Notes: generated from the sequence alone by a model not told the origin. Counted from the stretch's first letter, positions 1 to 8,532 are shown. The stretch: DNA of 64,000 nucleotides from Oscillibacter valericigenes (GCF_021531915.1 NZ_JAFBIV010000002.1:124001-188000); one strand, 5' to 3'. Program-made: numbers and translations.

Positions 1-485
1 AGAGCTCCCCGGGTGGCTGCGGCATCGATGCCCTTGGCAAGGCCGCTGACCACCACAGCGCCGCCCCTGGCAAGGCCATAGCCCAGCTTCTCGGCGCTGG
101 AAATGCCGTAAGGCGTGGCGTCCCGGGTTCCCACCACCGCCACGGCTACCTCCTCGTCAAAGGCGGGCAGGCGGCCCTTCACATACAGCAGGCAGGGCGG
201 GTCATAAATGTTTTTCAGTCGCCCCGGATACTCCGCGTCCTGGATGGTCAGGAGCCGCAGGTCCAGCCGCTGGCAGTCTGCCAGAATGCGGTCCGCCGCG
301 TCCAGGCGGTGGTCCTCCAGGATGGCGGCCTGCTCCCGGGTCATGCCCTCAGTCAGCAAAATTTCCCCGGCGTCGGCGTAAAACACGTCCTCCGGGGTTC
401 CAAAATGGCGCAGCAGCGCCAGCCGGGTCTGATTTTTCAGGCCCCGCAGCTCTGTCAGCCACAGCCAGTATTTCAATGCCGACAT
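1..485 (-). CDS. dprA: DNA-processing protein DprA (partial, 3' end outside window)
   Basis: Translation from the ATG at 485 gives about 161 residues before the window edge. They contain the Rossmann-like DprA/Smf signatures VGTRDAT and SGLAKGIDAAA, which are variants of the family's usual VGSR and SGxARGID motifs. In characterised bacteria DprA binds single-stranded DNA and loads RecA during transformation; that role here is by family only. An N-terminal helical region precedes the nucleotide-fold domain. It lies 16 bases after the trmH-like gene on the same strand and is probably the last visible gene of the greA-lysS-trmH-dprA unit. The C-terminal half is not in this window. Confidence 0.9.
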   Translation of the reverse strand, partial: MSALKYWLWLTELRGLKNQTRLALLRHFGTPEDVFYADAGEILLTEGMTREQAAILEDHRLDAADRILADCQRLDLRLLTIQDAEYPGRLKNIYDPPCLLYVKGRLPAFDEEVAVAVVGTRDATPYGISSAEKLGYGLARGGAVVVSGLAKGIDAAATRGA

Positions 486-501
486 GGCGCCGCCTCCTCA
501 C

Positions 502-1263
502 TCAGTCGTTCCGGGCCATCTCCCACAGCAGCACCGTGGCGGCAGCCGCCGCATTCAGGGATTCGCAGTGGGCCCGCATGGGGATCAGGACCGTCCGGTC
601 GCAGCACTCCAGCAGTTCCCTGGAAAGGCCTTTTCCCTCGCTGCCGATGGCCACGGCGCAGCGCGTGTAATCCACCTTCCGGGCGTCCACGGTGTCGGTC
701 CGCAGGGCGGCGCCGTACAGGGGCAGTCCGGAGGCCGTCAGCAGTGCCCGCAGGACGGGCACATCGCAGGTCCACACCGGGCAGCGGAACACCGCGCCCA
801 TGGTGGCCCGTACCGTCTTGGGATTGTAGAGGTCCGCGCAGGCGTTCACCAGCAGCAGACCGTCGGCGGAAAAGGCGTCAGCGGTGCGGAGGATGGTCCC
901 CACATTGCCGGGGTCCTGGACGCCGTCCAGCACCACATAGCGTTTGCCCTCCAGCTTCTCCGGCAGCGCCGGGGGCCGCATGCCGCAGACAGACAGGACG
1001 CCCTGGGGCGTCTGGGCCGGGGACAGGGTCTTCATCACGTCAGCGGGCACCTGGACCAGCCGCACCCCCGCCGGAATGGGCGGCAGGGCTGCGTCGGCGG
1101 TGCACACCACCGTGTGCAGGTCCGCCTGGCGGAGCAGGGCCTCCTCCAGCAGCTTGGGGCTGTCGCAGAGGAACTCGCCCTTCTGACGGCGGTAGGAGGC
1201 GGAGGACGCCAGCTTACGGATATGGGTGCAGAGGGGATTGGTACGGCTGGTGATGATCTCCAT
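502..1263 (-). CDS. TrmH/SpoU-family RNA 2'-O-methyltransferase
   Basis: The 253-residue product has an N-terminal substrate-binding region and a C-terminal SPOUT (trefoil-knot) domain. Motif 1 (DPGNVGTILRTADAF) is near residues 117-131, motif 2 (AIGSEGKGLS) near 205-214 and motif 3 (IPM...ESLNAAAA) near 228-240. Motif 1 carries the conserved N and R, and motif 3 the conserved N, used for S-adenosylmethionine binding and catalysis. The protein is expected to methylate a ribose in rRNA, or less likely tRNA; the exact nucleotide cannot be read from sequence. AAGGAG lies 7 bases before the ATG. It sits between lysS and dprA, consistent with a translation-related operon. Confidence 0.88.
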   Translation of the reverse strand: MEIITSRTNPLCTHIRKLASSASYRRQKGEFLCDSPKLLEEALLRQADLHTVVCTADAALPPIPAGVRLVQVPADVMKTLSPAQTPQGVLSVCGMRPPALPEKLEGKRYVVLDGVQDPGNVGTILRTADAFSADGLLLVNACADLYNPKTVRATMGAVFRCPVWTCDVPVLRALLTASGLPLYGAALRTDTVDARKVDYTRCAVAIGSEGKGLSRELLECCDRTVLIPMRAHCESLNAAAAATVLLWEMARND

Positions 1264-1327
1264 AGGCTGGCTCCTTTCCGTGAGTAGTCATCGGCGGGCG
1301 GCTTCCGCCGCCCGCTTGATGGGTGTA

Positions 1328-2833
1328 TCAGTCCAGAGGCTTCATGGTGGGGAAGAGGATGACTTCCCGAATGGTGTCGGCGCCGGTCAGGAGCATGACG
1401 CAGCGATCGATGCCCATGCCCATGCCGCCCGTGGGAGGCATGCCGTATTCCAGGGCGTTCAGGAAATCCTCGTCCAGCATCTCGGTCTCGTCATCGCCAC
1501 GCTCCCGCTGCTCCACCTGCTTCTCGAAGCGCTGGCGCTGGTCGATGGGGTCGTTCAGCTCGGAATAGGCGTTGGCCAGCTCACTGTGGCACACGAACAG
1601 CTCGAACCGCTCGGTGAGCCGGGGATCGGCAGGGCTGCGCTTAGTCAGGGGGCTGACCTCCACGGGATACATGGTGATGAAGGTGGGCTGGATCAGCTTC
1701 TCCTCCACCCGCTGGTCAAAGCATGCGTACAGGGCGTTGCCCCAGGTCTTCTCGGCGGCGTCCGCCAGCTCCACGCCCTTGGCCTTCGCGGCGGCCACAG
1801 CCTCGGCGTCGTCGGTGATGGCGCCGAAGTCGATGCCCAGGTACTCCTTCACGGCGTCCACCATGGTCAGGCGGCGCCAGCCGGGGGTCAGGTCGATCTT
1901 CTCGCCCATCCACTCCACCTCATAGGTGCCCAGGATCTTCTGGGCGGCACCGGAGATGATGCCCTCGGCAATGTCCATCATACCGTGGAAATCGGTGTAG
2001 GCCTGGTACAGCTCCACCGTGGTGAACTCGGGGTTGTGCTTGGGGTCCATGCCCTCGTTGCGGAAGATGCGGCCGATCTCATACACCCGGTCCATGCCGC
2101 CCACGATCAGCCGCTTCAGGGGCAGCTCCGTGGCGATGCGCATGTACATATCGATGTCCAGGGTGTTGTGGTGGGTGATGAAGGGCCGGGCGGCGGCGCC
2201 GCCGGCGATGGTGTTCAGGACAGGGGTCTCCACCTCAATATAGCCCATGTTGTCCAGGTAGTCCCGCATGAACTTGATGAACTGGGAGCGAATGACGAAG
2301 TTGCGCTTCACATCGGGGTTCACCATCAGGTCCACATACCGCTGCCGGAACCGCAGTTCCTTGTCCTGCAGACCGTGGAACTTCTCCGGCAGGGGCAGCA
2401 GGGACTTGGAGAGCAGGGTGATGTCCTTGGCCCGGACGCTCATCTCGCCCCGCTGGGTGCGGAAGACCTCGCCGTCCACGCCCACGATATCGCCGATGTC
2501 GTACTTCTTGAACTTCTTATAGACAGCCTCGTCCATCTCGTCCTGCCGGGCGTACAGCTGGATGCGGCCATCCCGGTCCTGCAGGTCGCAGAAGCTGACC
2601 TTGCCCATGCCGCGCTTGCTCATGAGACGGCCGGCCACCTTCACGGCCTGGCCCTCCATAGCGTCGAAGTTGTCCTTGATCTGCTGGCTGGTGGCATTCC
2701 AGTCAAAGCGGGTCTGCTGGAAAGGGTCCTGGCCCTCAGCCTGGAGCGCGGCCAGCTTCTCCCGGCGAATCTTTGTCTGCTGACCCAGATCCTGTTCGGG
2801 GGAGGCCTGCTGGTTGTTCTTCTGTTCAGCCAT
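1328..2833 (-). CDS. lysS: Lysyl-tRNA synthetase, class II
   Basis: This 501-residue protein charges tRNA-Lys with lysine. An N-terminal OB-fold anticodon-binding domain (about residues 60-165) precedes the class II catalytic core, with motif 2 around RIFRNEGMDPKHNPEF and motif 3 around GMGIDRCVML near the C-terminus. Length and architecture match bacterial class II LysRS. AAGGAG stands 6 bases before the ATG. The gene follows greA by 10 bases and should be cotranscribed from the greA promoter. The 64-base space before trmH holds a GC-rich hairpin (about 1293-1315) without a U-tract, so readthrough is expected. Confidence 0.97.
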   Translation of the reverse strand: MAEQKNNQQASPEQDLGQQTKIRREKLAALQAEGQDPFQQTRFDWNATSQQIKDNFDAMEGQAVKVAGRLMSKRGMGKVSFCDLQDRDGRIQLYARQDEMDEAVYKKFKKYDIGDIVGVDGEVFRTQRGEMSVRAKDITLLSKSLLPLPEKFHGLQDKELRFRQRYVDLMVNPDVKRNFVIRSQFIKFMRDYLDNMGYIEVETPVLNTIAGGAAARPFITHHNTLDIDMYMRIATELPLKRLIVGGMDRVYEIGRIFRNEGMDPKHNPEFTTVELYQAYTDFHGMMDIAEGIISGAAQKILGTYEVEWMGEKIDLTPGWRRLTMVDAVKEYLGIDFGAITDDAEAVAAAKAKGVELADAAEKTWGNALYACFDQRVEEKLIQPTFITMYPVEVSPLTKRSPADPRLTERFELFVCHSELANAYSELNDPIDQRQRFEKQVEQRERGDDETEMLDEDFLNALEYGMPPTGGMGMGIDRCVMLLTGADTIREVILFPTMKPLD

Positions 2834-2843
2834 GTCGTTCTCC

Positions 2844-3317
2844 TTATCTCTCGATCTTCTTCACCGTGTACACGATGGCGCCCCGGGGAGCCTCCACGGT
2901 GACGGTGTCGCCTTCCTTGGCGCCCAGCAGGGCCTTGCCGAAGGGGGATTCCTCGGAGATGATGCCGTGCATGGGATCGGCCTCCTGGGAGCCCACGATC
3001 TTGTAAGCGGGCATTTCCTTGCCATTGGCGTCAGTCACCGTGACGGTGCAGCCGATGGTCACCTCATTGGTGGTACCGGCGTTCTCGTCCACGATCACCA
3101 CATGCTGCAGGATCTCCTCCAGTTCGGCGATGCGGGAATACAGCTTGCCCTGCTCGTTCTTGGCCTCATCGTACTCGCTGTTCTCGCTGAGGTCGCCGAA
3201 GCCGCGGGCGATCTTGATCTGCTCAGCCACCTCGTCGGAGCGGGTAGTCTTCAGGTAATTCAGTTCCTCCTGCAGCTCCTGGGCGCGGGCAGCACTCATT
3301 TTGTATTCTTTTTCCAT
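2844..3317 (-). CDS. greA: Transcription elongation factor GreA
   Basis: The product is 157 residues, the standard GreA length. The N-terminal half is the antiparallel coiled coil (NYLKTTRSDEVAEQIKIARG, then DLSENSEYDEAKNEQ with the acidic tip residues). The C-terminal half is the FKBP-like domain containing the conserved ESPFGKALLGAKEGD segment. GreA enters the secondary channel of RNA polymerase and stimulates transcript cleavage in stalled complexes. It is the first gene after a consensus sigma-A promoter (3400-3428), followed closely by lysS. The ATG has AAAGGAT upstream. Confidence 0.97.
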   Translation of the reverse strand: MEKEYKMSAARAQELQEELNYLKTTRSDEVAEQIKIARGFGDLSENSEYDEAKNEQGKLYSRIAELEEILQHVVIVDENAGTTNEVTIGCTVTVTDANGKEMPAYKIVGSQEADPMHGIISEESPFGKALLGAKEGDTVTVEAPRGAIVYTVKKIER

Positions 3318-3399
3318 GTCAACGATCCTTTCATATCTTTTGAAGGGAAATATGATTTTCCCTATGCATACTTATTCTATTATACTATGACAGTCTAGT

Positions 3400-3428
3400 A
3401 TTATAGAGGTTGGTTTTCAGAATGTCAA
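3400..3428 (-). promoter_or_regulatory. Sigma-A promoter of greA-lysS-trmH-dprA
   Basis: On the minus strand a perfect -35 TTGACA (3423-3428) and a perfect -10 TATAAT (3400-3405) are separated by exactly 17 bases. Transcription should start near 3393, about 75 bases before the greA ATG. The promoter lies just past the stop codon of the upstream unknown gene. Confidence 0.9.
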
Positions 3429-3454
3429 GGGGGCGGGGAAGGCAAAAAACGCCC

Positions 3455-4198
3455 TTATTTTGCGGAAATCCCACCTCCCACAGTGATCTGACCCGGCCGC
3501 AGAGCCCCCTGCTCCCGGAGCGTCGCCAGCAGCTGTCCCCGGTCGCAGCCCTTGGGCAGCTTTTCCTCCAGAGCCGGCGGCAGCAGCAAAGGCGGCAGCG
3601 ACGCCGTCTCGTCGTACAGCGCCAGCGTCCGGCGGCTGTGGCAGTCCTCCCTGGGGTCAAACAGCACCAGGACCTCTGCCTCCTCCAGCTGTTCTTTGGA
3701 GGGCCCCAGCAGCAGGGACACGCCGTACTCCCGCCGCAGCTGGCGGCACAGGTCCTCTCCGCCCCGGGACAGGTCCAGCAGCACATACCGGTGCCGCAGG
3801 GACAGCTCCGTCACCGTCCGCACCACCTCACCCGTCAGCTGCTCGGCGGAGACAGCCACTCTGGCCCCCGCTGCCGGGGCTCCCTGCTCTGTCAGGAGCC
3901 AGCGGACCCAATCCGCGGCGATGCCCCGCCGCAAGCCTAACGTGGACACCGGACGCAGGTCCCATTTTTCCAGCTGCGAACCATAGGAAAAGTCCTCCGG
4001 CAGCACCACCCGGGTGACGCCCTGCTTCCGCAGGCGCTTCCCCGCTGCCGCCACCCGCCGCCGGAGAACAGCCTCCGGCGTTCTGGGCCCCCGTAGCACC
4101 TCCGCGCACCAAAAGCGCATCCGAAGGACGCTCCGCTCTTTCACGGCCACGGTCTTTTCCCGCTTTCCCGGCTCCTTCCAACTCAGCATTCCGATCAT
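3455..4198 (-). CDS. Conserved-looking hypothetical protein
   Basis: I do not recognise a family. The 247-residue product is basic at the N-terminus (many R/K up to residue 60), has no signal peptide or membrane segment, and ends VGGGISAK. Alternating hydrophobic strands such as RVVLPEDF, YVLLDLSRGGEDL and VLVLFDP suggest an alpha/beta, Rossmann-like fold, which is inference. It lies between the pcsB-like gene and greA. Its ribosome site GGGAGG (minus strand of 4209-4214), 10 bases from the ATG, lies inside a 16-bp stem, so translation may be throttled. A later internal start cannot be excluded. Confidence 0.7.
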   Translation of the reverse strand: MIGMLSWKEPGKREKTVAVKERSVLRMRFWCAEVLRGPRTPEAVLRRRVAAAGKRLRKQGVTRVVLPEDFSYGSQLEKWDLRPVSTLGLRRGIAADWVRWLLTEQGAPAAGARVAVSAEQLTGEVVRTVTELSLRHRYVLLDLSRGGEDLCRQLRREYGVSLLLGPSKEQLEEAEVLVLFDPREDCHSRRTLALYDETASLPPLLLPPALEEKLPKGCDRGQLLATLREQGALRPGQITVGGGISAK

Positions 4199-4205
4199 AA
4201 AACAT

Positions 4206-4240
4206 CATCCTCCCGCTCCATGGTATGGAACGGGAGGATG
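4206..4240 (-). promoter_or_regulatory. Hairpin burying the ribosome site of the 3455-4198 gene
   Basis: Arms 4206-4221 and 4225-4240 pair over 16 positions (15 Watson-Crick, one G-U in RNA) around a 3-base loop. The 3' arm of the minus-strand RNA contains GGGAGG, the only ribosome site for the gene starting at 4198. No U-run follows the stem, so it is not a typical intrinsic terminator of the upstream pcsB-like gene. Confidence 0.65.
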
Positions 4241-4251
4241 AAATATGTGCA

Positions 4252-5475
4252 TTACGCAGTAGCGGACAGGGTGTAACCCGTCAGATAGCCCTTTTTCAGA
4301 GGGTCAATGCGGACGCCGTTCTCCGTCACCTCAAAGTGCAGATGGGGACCGGTGGAATGGCCCGTGGAGCCGGTGATGCCCAACACGTCGCCCTGGTTCA
4401 CATACTGTCCAACGGACACGCTGCGGCTGCTCATATGGCCGTACAGCGTGGTGTTGCCCGCGCCATGGGAGACCACCACATAGTTACCGTAGGAGCTGGA
4501 ATACTGGGACACGATGACAGTGCCGGCCTTGGCGGCGTAAATCCTGGAGGTGTAGCCCACCCGGCCGATATCTGTACCCTTGTGGTTGGTGGAACCCACG
4601 CCGCCGGGAGAGGCCCGGCCGCCCACTGTGGAGGTGATGTAGCGGCTGTCCACCGGCCAGATGTATCCGCCGGGATTAGACTGCTGGGGCTTACCTTGAG
4701 CCGCCTGCTCCTCCGCCAGCTTTTTGGACAGGCGGAGGGCCTCCGCCAGGATGTCCTCCTCTTCCTGAGCCAGCTGGTCAATGGTGGACTTGTACTCCTT
4801 CTCGTTGGCCTCGATCTCTTTCACCAGAGCGATGGCCTGCTGGCGCTGCTGGTCCAGTTCCTTCTTCTTGCTGACCAGATCGGCCTTGGCCGCCTCCGAT
4901 TCCGCCTTGCTGGTCTCCAGAGAGGTCTTTTTCTCCGTGATCTCCACCTGCAGTGCCTTCAGATCGTCAATGACCTTCTGGTCGGCGTCCATGACCTCGT
5001 TGATATCGTTGAGACGGGTCAGCATGTCAGAGAAACTGGTGGCGCCGAAGAGGACGGACCAGTAGCTGATCTCGCCCCGCTCCTCCATGGACCGGACCCG
5101 GTGGCAGAACAACTCATACTGTGCCGCCTCCCGCTGCTCCGCGTCCACCAGCTCCGCTTCTGTCTGGACGATCAGCTCCTCATAAGCGCTGATCTGTGCC
5201 TCCACATTCCGGATCTGAGCGCTGGTGTTATTGATCTGCTCGTCCAGCTTCTTCTGCCGGGACAGCACCGCCGCCTTGTCATTGGCCAGGCCGTCCAGCT
5301 GCTTCTGCAGATCCTTCTTCTGTGTCTTCAGGTCCGCCGCTTCGTTTTTCAGCTTGTCGATCTCCGCCTGGGTGACGGCCAGGGCCGGTGCCAGCTCCGC
5401 TGTCACCAGACACAGGGCCAGGGCCAGCATCAGCAGAGAGCGGCCCAACCGGCGCAAGGGGTACTTTTTCTTCAT
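4252..5475 (-). CDS. PcsB/EnvC-like secreted murein hydrolase with M23 domain
   Basis: The 407-residue protein starts with a basic, hydrophobic signal peptide (residues 1 to about 33, ending ALA). A long coiled coil follows (about 36-250), then a C-terminal M23/LytM peptidase domain. The zinc ligands are visible as H298 and D302 in HKGTDIG and the HLH at 378-380. Proteins of this build cleave peptidoglycan cross-bridges at division and are activated by FtsEX. The genes for FtsE and FtsX lie directly upstream on the same strand (ftsX ends 10 bases away), which supports that partnership here. AAGGAGG precedes the ATG. Confidence 0.9.
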   Translation of the reverse strand: MKKKYPLRRLGRSLLMLALALCLVTAELAPALAVTQAEIDKLKNEAADLKTQKKDLQKQLDGLANDKAAVLSRQKKLDEQINNTSAQIRNVEAQISAYEELIVQTEAELVDAEQREAAQYELFCHRVRSMEERGEISYWSVLFGATSFSDMLTRLNDINEVMDADQKVIDDLKALQVEITEKKTSLETSKAESEAAKADLVSKKKELDQQRQQAIALVKEIEANEKEYKSTIDQLAQEEEDILAEALRLSKKLAEEQAAQGKPQQSNPGGYIWPVDSRYITSTVGGRASPGGVGSTNHKGTDIGRVGYTSRIYAAKAGTVIVSQYSSSYGNYVVVSHGAGNTTLYGHMSSRSVSVGQYVNQGDVLGITGSTGHSTGPHLHFEVTENGVRIDPLKKGYLTGYTLSATA

Positions 5476-5485
5476 AGACGCCTCC

Positions 5486-6373
5486 TTAAACCTGCAGGAA
5501 CTTCCGAATGGCAGACAGACTGCCGCCTACGCCGATCAGGATGCCCGCTATGGCGAAGACCACGGCCACCGGCACCCACAGTTCCTGGAAGGGGATCACA
5601 TGGATCAGCTGCAGGGTGTCGTTGTTGTCCACGCCCCTGGTCACCGCCTCATACAGTCCCCACTGGGAGAAGAAGGCGATGACAGCGCCCAGCAGACCCA
5701 TCATGAAGCCCTCGTACACGAAGGGCCAGCGGATGAAGCCGTTGGTGGCGCCCACCATCCGCATAATGGCGATCTCGTCCCGGCGGTCAAAGGTGGTCAG
5801 CTTGATGGTGTTGGAGATGATGAACACCGACACCACGAACAAAATGGCGATCAGCGCCACACAGATGACGGTGGCCACGTTCCGCACGGTGATAAAGCCG
5901 CCGGCGATCTCCTCGTAGGCGTTGACCCTGGCAATGCCGGGAATGCTCTGCACCGCCTCCTTGGTCTGGCGGATCTGTTCAAGGTCCGTGATCTTGATGG
6001 CATACCGGTCCCGCAGGATCTCCGGGTCCAGGTCCTGGAACATATCCTCGTCCGGATACTGGGCCACGAAGTCCTCCATGGCCTGCTCCTTGCTGATGTA
6101 AGTGGCGGATGCCACATTGGGGACAGTCTCCAGCTTTTTCTGCAGGGCTTTGGACTCAGCCTCTGTGCAGCTGTCGTCTACGTAGGCCAGGATCTCATTC
6201 TCCTGCTCCAGGTCCCGCAGCAGCTCGTTGGCGTTCACCGCCACCAGGGTGAAGGTGCCCATGATCAGCAGGCAGGCCACGGTGATGCCCACCGCAGCGA
6301 AGGACATGAAGCCGTGGCTGAACATATTGGAAAGGCCCTCATGGGCAAAATAGCCGATATCATGCTTAGCCAT
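5486..6373 (-). CDS. ftsX: Cell-division permease-like protein FtsX
   Basis: The start chosen is the ATG at 6373 (MAKHDIGYF), which has GGGAGGA 7 bases upstream and overlaps the ftsE stop by 8 bases, a coupled arrangement. It gives 295 residues, typical for FtsX. One membrane segment lies near the N-terminus, followed by an external domain of about 120 residues and three C-terminal segments, as in MacB/FtsX-type proteins. FtsX carries no transport substrate; it relays FtsE ATP hydrolysis to an extracellular hydrolase, here probably the adjacent pcsB-like product. An ATG at 6418 would add 15 residues but lacks a ribosome site. Confidence 0.95.
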   Translation of the reverse strand: MAKHDIGYFAHEGLSNMFSHGFMSFAAVGITVACLLIMGTFTLVAVNANELLRDLEQENEILAYVDDSCTEAESKALQKKLETVPNVASATYISKEQAMEDFVAQYPDEDMFQDLDPEILRDRYAIKITDLEQIRQTKEAVQSIPGIARVNAYEEIAGGFITVRNVATVICVALIAILFVVSVFIISNTIKLTTFDRRDEIAIMRMVGATNGFIRWPFVYEGFMMGLLGAVIAFFSQWGLYEAVTRGVDNNDTLQLIHVIPFQELWVPVAVVFAIAGILIGVGGSLSAIRKFLQV

Positions 6374-7058
6374 GGATGTTTCCTCCCACATAGCCGCCCA
6401 CGCTGTCGTTGACCACATGGCCGGAATCGATGGTGACCACCCGCTTGCCGAAGCGGTCCACCAGGTCCTTTTCGTGGGTCACCACCACCACGGTGGTGCC
6501 CAGCTGGTTGATCTTCACCAGCAGGCTCATGAGCTCCAGGGACCGCTCCGGGTCCAGGTTTCCGGTGGGCTCGTCCGCGATGATGGTGTTGGGATTGTTC
6601 ACCAGCGCCCGGGCGATGGCCACACGCTGCTGCTCGCCGCCGGAGAGCTCCGTGGGATAGCTGTCGGCCTTCTTCTCCAGGCCCACCAGCTGCAGCACGT
6701 AGGGAATGCGGTTTTTGATCTCCTTGGGGCTGGCGCCCACGGCCCGCATGACGAAAGACAGGTTGTCGTACACCGTCTTTTTCTCAATCAGGCGGAAATC
6801 CTGGAAAATGATGCCCAGTGTCCGCCGCATCAGCGGGATCTGCTTTTCGGAAATATTGCTGACGGAGAAGCCGTTGATCATGATACGGCCCCGGCAGGGC
6901 TCCACCTCGCCGGTCAGCAGCTTGATGATGGTAGACTTGCCGGAACCGGAGGGCCCCACCAGAAAGACGAACTCGCCGTCCTCAATGGTCAGGCTGATGC
7001 CCTTGATCGCCCTGGTCCCGTTTTCATATTCCATCTCCACATCTTTTAAACGGATCAT
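6366..7058 (-). CDS. ftsE: Cell-division ATP-binding protein FtsE
   Basis: This 230-residue ABC ATPase has Walker A GPSGSGKST (residues 35-43), signature LSGGEQQRVAIARAL and Walker B TIIADEPTGNLD, followed by the H-loop VVVTHEKD. It forms the FtsEX complex with the overlapping ftsX product and controls septal peptidoglycan hydrolysis. GAGGTG precedes the ATG, and a sigma-A promoter lies at 7155-7183. The three-gene order ftsE-ftsX-hydrolase is a well-established Firmicutes arrangement. Confidence 0.96.
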   Translation of the reverse strand: MIRLKDVEMEYENGTRAIKGISLTIEDGEFVFLVGPSGSGKSTIIKLLTGEVEPCRGRIMINGFSVSNISEKQIPLMRRTLGIIFQDFRLIEKKTVYDNLSFVMRAVGASPKEIKNRIPYVLQLVGLEKKADSYPTELSGGEQQRVAIARALVNNPNTIIADEPTGNLDPERSLELMSLLVKINQLGTTVVVVTHEKDLVDRFGKRVVTIDSGHVVNDSVGGYVGGNIHG

Positions 7059-7154
7059 GCCGCCACCTCACACGTTTCTATATCAAACACGACCGACCTT
7101 ACCAAAATGTTCCCTATTTTGTAGCAAGGTCGACATAATTCCAAAGATAGTTAC

Positions 7155-7183
7155 ATTATATACGATTTTTTGATGCAATGCAA
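7155..7183 (-). promoter_or_regulatory. Sigma-A promoter of ftsEX-pcsB
   Basis: The minus strand reads -35 TTGCAT (7178-7183), a 17-base spacer, and a perfect -10 TATAAT (7155-7160). The transcription start should lie near 7148, about 90 bases before the ftsE ATG. Confidence 0.85.
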
Positions 7184-7234
7184 CAGCAGTTTGCAATTGT
7201 TTGCAAAAAGGAAGGGTGGAAAGTTTTAGAAGAA

Positions 7235-7266
7235 AACCGGCGGACTTTCGTCCGCCGGTCTCTTTT
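7235..7266 (-). terminator. Intrinsic terminator after the CdaR-type gene
   Basis: A nine-base-pair GC-rich stem (CCGGCGGAC / GTCCGCCGG) with a GAAA loop is followed on the minus strand by TTTTCTTC. It lies just downstream of the regulator's stop codon at 7283. Confidence 0.8.
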
Positions 7267-7282
7267 TGTCGGATATGGATTC

Positions 7283-8374
7283 TCAGGAATCGATCCCCCG
7301 GGAGGTCAGGTACTTCTTGACCATCAGGGCCACCTTAAATGTAATGGCATCGTCAAACTCCCGCAGGTCCAGGCCGGTGAGCTTCTTGATCTTTTCCAGC
7401 CGGTACACCAGGGTGTTGCGGTGGACAAACAGCTTCCGGGCCGTCTCGGACACGTTCAGGTTGTTTTCAAAGAACTTGTGGATGGTAAACAGGGTCTCCT
7501 TGTCCAGAGCGTCAATGGGGTTCTTCTTGAAGACCTCCTGGAGGAACATTTCGCACAAAGTAGTGGGCAGCTGATAGATCAGACGGCCGATACCCAGGTT
7601 TTCATAGTTGATGACATACTTCTCGGTATCAAAGACCTTGCCGACCTCAATGGCGATCTGAGCCTCCTTATAGCTCTTGGCCAGGTCCCGCAGATGGATG
7701 GCCACGGTACCAATGCCCACCACCACGGTGCTCTCTCCGCCGGAGCAGAGGGTCTCCTCAATGGAAGCGGCGATCTTATTCAGCTCCTTGATCCCGGCGC
7801 CCTCGGACAACTGGCGGATCAGCACCACATCGCCCTCGCCCACGCTGAGAACAAAGTCGTTCTGGCGGTCAGGGAACAGGGTCTGGAGCACATCGGTGGG
7901 GACAGAATCGCCCTTTTTCAGGGAACGGACCACAAACACCCCCCGGGGCACGTCGGCGGTGACCCGCAGCTCCTTGGCCCGCATGTAGATGTCACCCAGC
8001 ATGATATTGTCGGAGATAATGTCCTTGATGAAGGAGCCCCGGTCATGCTTTTCCTCATAGTAAGCCTTGGCGGCATTCAGGGCCACCGTGGCCATAGAGC
8101 AGACCGTTTTGCTGATCTCATTGTCGCCAAAGCTGAAAGCGGCATAGTCAAACTGGTTGCCCCAGCCGTTCAGCGCCTTGAAGGTCTTGCCGTCGGAGGA
8201 GATCATACTGCCGGCGGCGTTGTTCACCACAGGCACATATTCCGCCCAGCGCTGGCCGATCATGGAAAGTTCACTGCAGGCGATGACGATACCCTCGCCG
8301 TCGATCACGCCAACAGTTCGGTCGGTGTTTTCCTTCAGTTGCAGGACCACATTTTGAAAAATTCTTCCAGACAT
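7283..8374 (-). CDS. CdaR/PucR-family transcriptional regulator
   Basis: The start taken is the ATG at 8374 (MSGRIFQ), because AGGAGG lies 7 bases upstream; it gives 363 residues. The N-terminal third resembles the sugar-diacid-recognition domain (VGVIDGEGIVIACSELSMIG). The C-terminus has the PucR-type helix-turn-helix (NVSETARKLFVHRNTLVYRLEKI). Family members respond to small metabolites and usually act on nearby catabolic genes, but no such gene is adjacent, so the target is unknown. It is monocistronic, with a strong promoter at 8433-8461 and a terminator at 7235-7266. Confidence 0.85.
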   Translation of the reverse strand: MSGRIFQNVVLQLKENTDRTVGVIDGEGIVIACSELSMIGQRWAEYVPVVNNAAGSMISSDGKTFKALNGWGNQFDYAAFSFGDNEISKTVCSMATVALNAAKAYYEEKHDRGSFIKDIISDNIMLGDIYMRAKELRVTADVPRGVFVVRSLKKGDSVPTDVLQTLFPDRQNDFVLSVGEGDVVLIRQLSEGAGIKELNKIAASIEETLCSGGESTVVVGIGTVAIHLRDLAKSYKEAQIAIEVGKVFDTEKYVINYENLGIGRLIYQLPTTLCEMFLQEVFKKNPIDALDKETLFTIHKFFENNLNVSETARKLFVHRNTLVYRLEKIKKLTGLDLREFDDAITFKVALMVKKYLTSRGIDS

Positions 8375-8432
8375 GGCTGTCCTCCTCACCACTCGTCACA
8401 CGAAAATCTTTGTGCAATTTGTCAATGATAAT

Positions 8433-8461
8433 ATTATATCGGCAGTTTCGGCAAAATGCAA
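8433..8461 (-). promoter_or_regulatory. Sigma-A promoter of the CdaR-type regulator
   Basis: The minus strand shows -35 TTGCAT (8456-8461), a 17-base spacer and -10 TATAAT (8433-8438), about 60 bases before the start codon. Confidence 0.85.
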
Positions 8462-8532
8462 GATGTTTTTTCTTTTTTCAACAAAAAACTTATTGGCTTT
8501 TTGTTGAAGATTTGCTCTTTTCCAAAGATATG

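Noticed and set aside
8466-8515. AT-rich inverted repeat (CAACAAAAA / TTTTTGTTG) as terminator of the RsuA-type gene
   Set aside because: The stem is almost all A-T and is not followed by a U-tract on the minus strand; weak support only.
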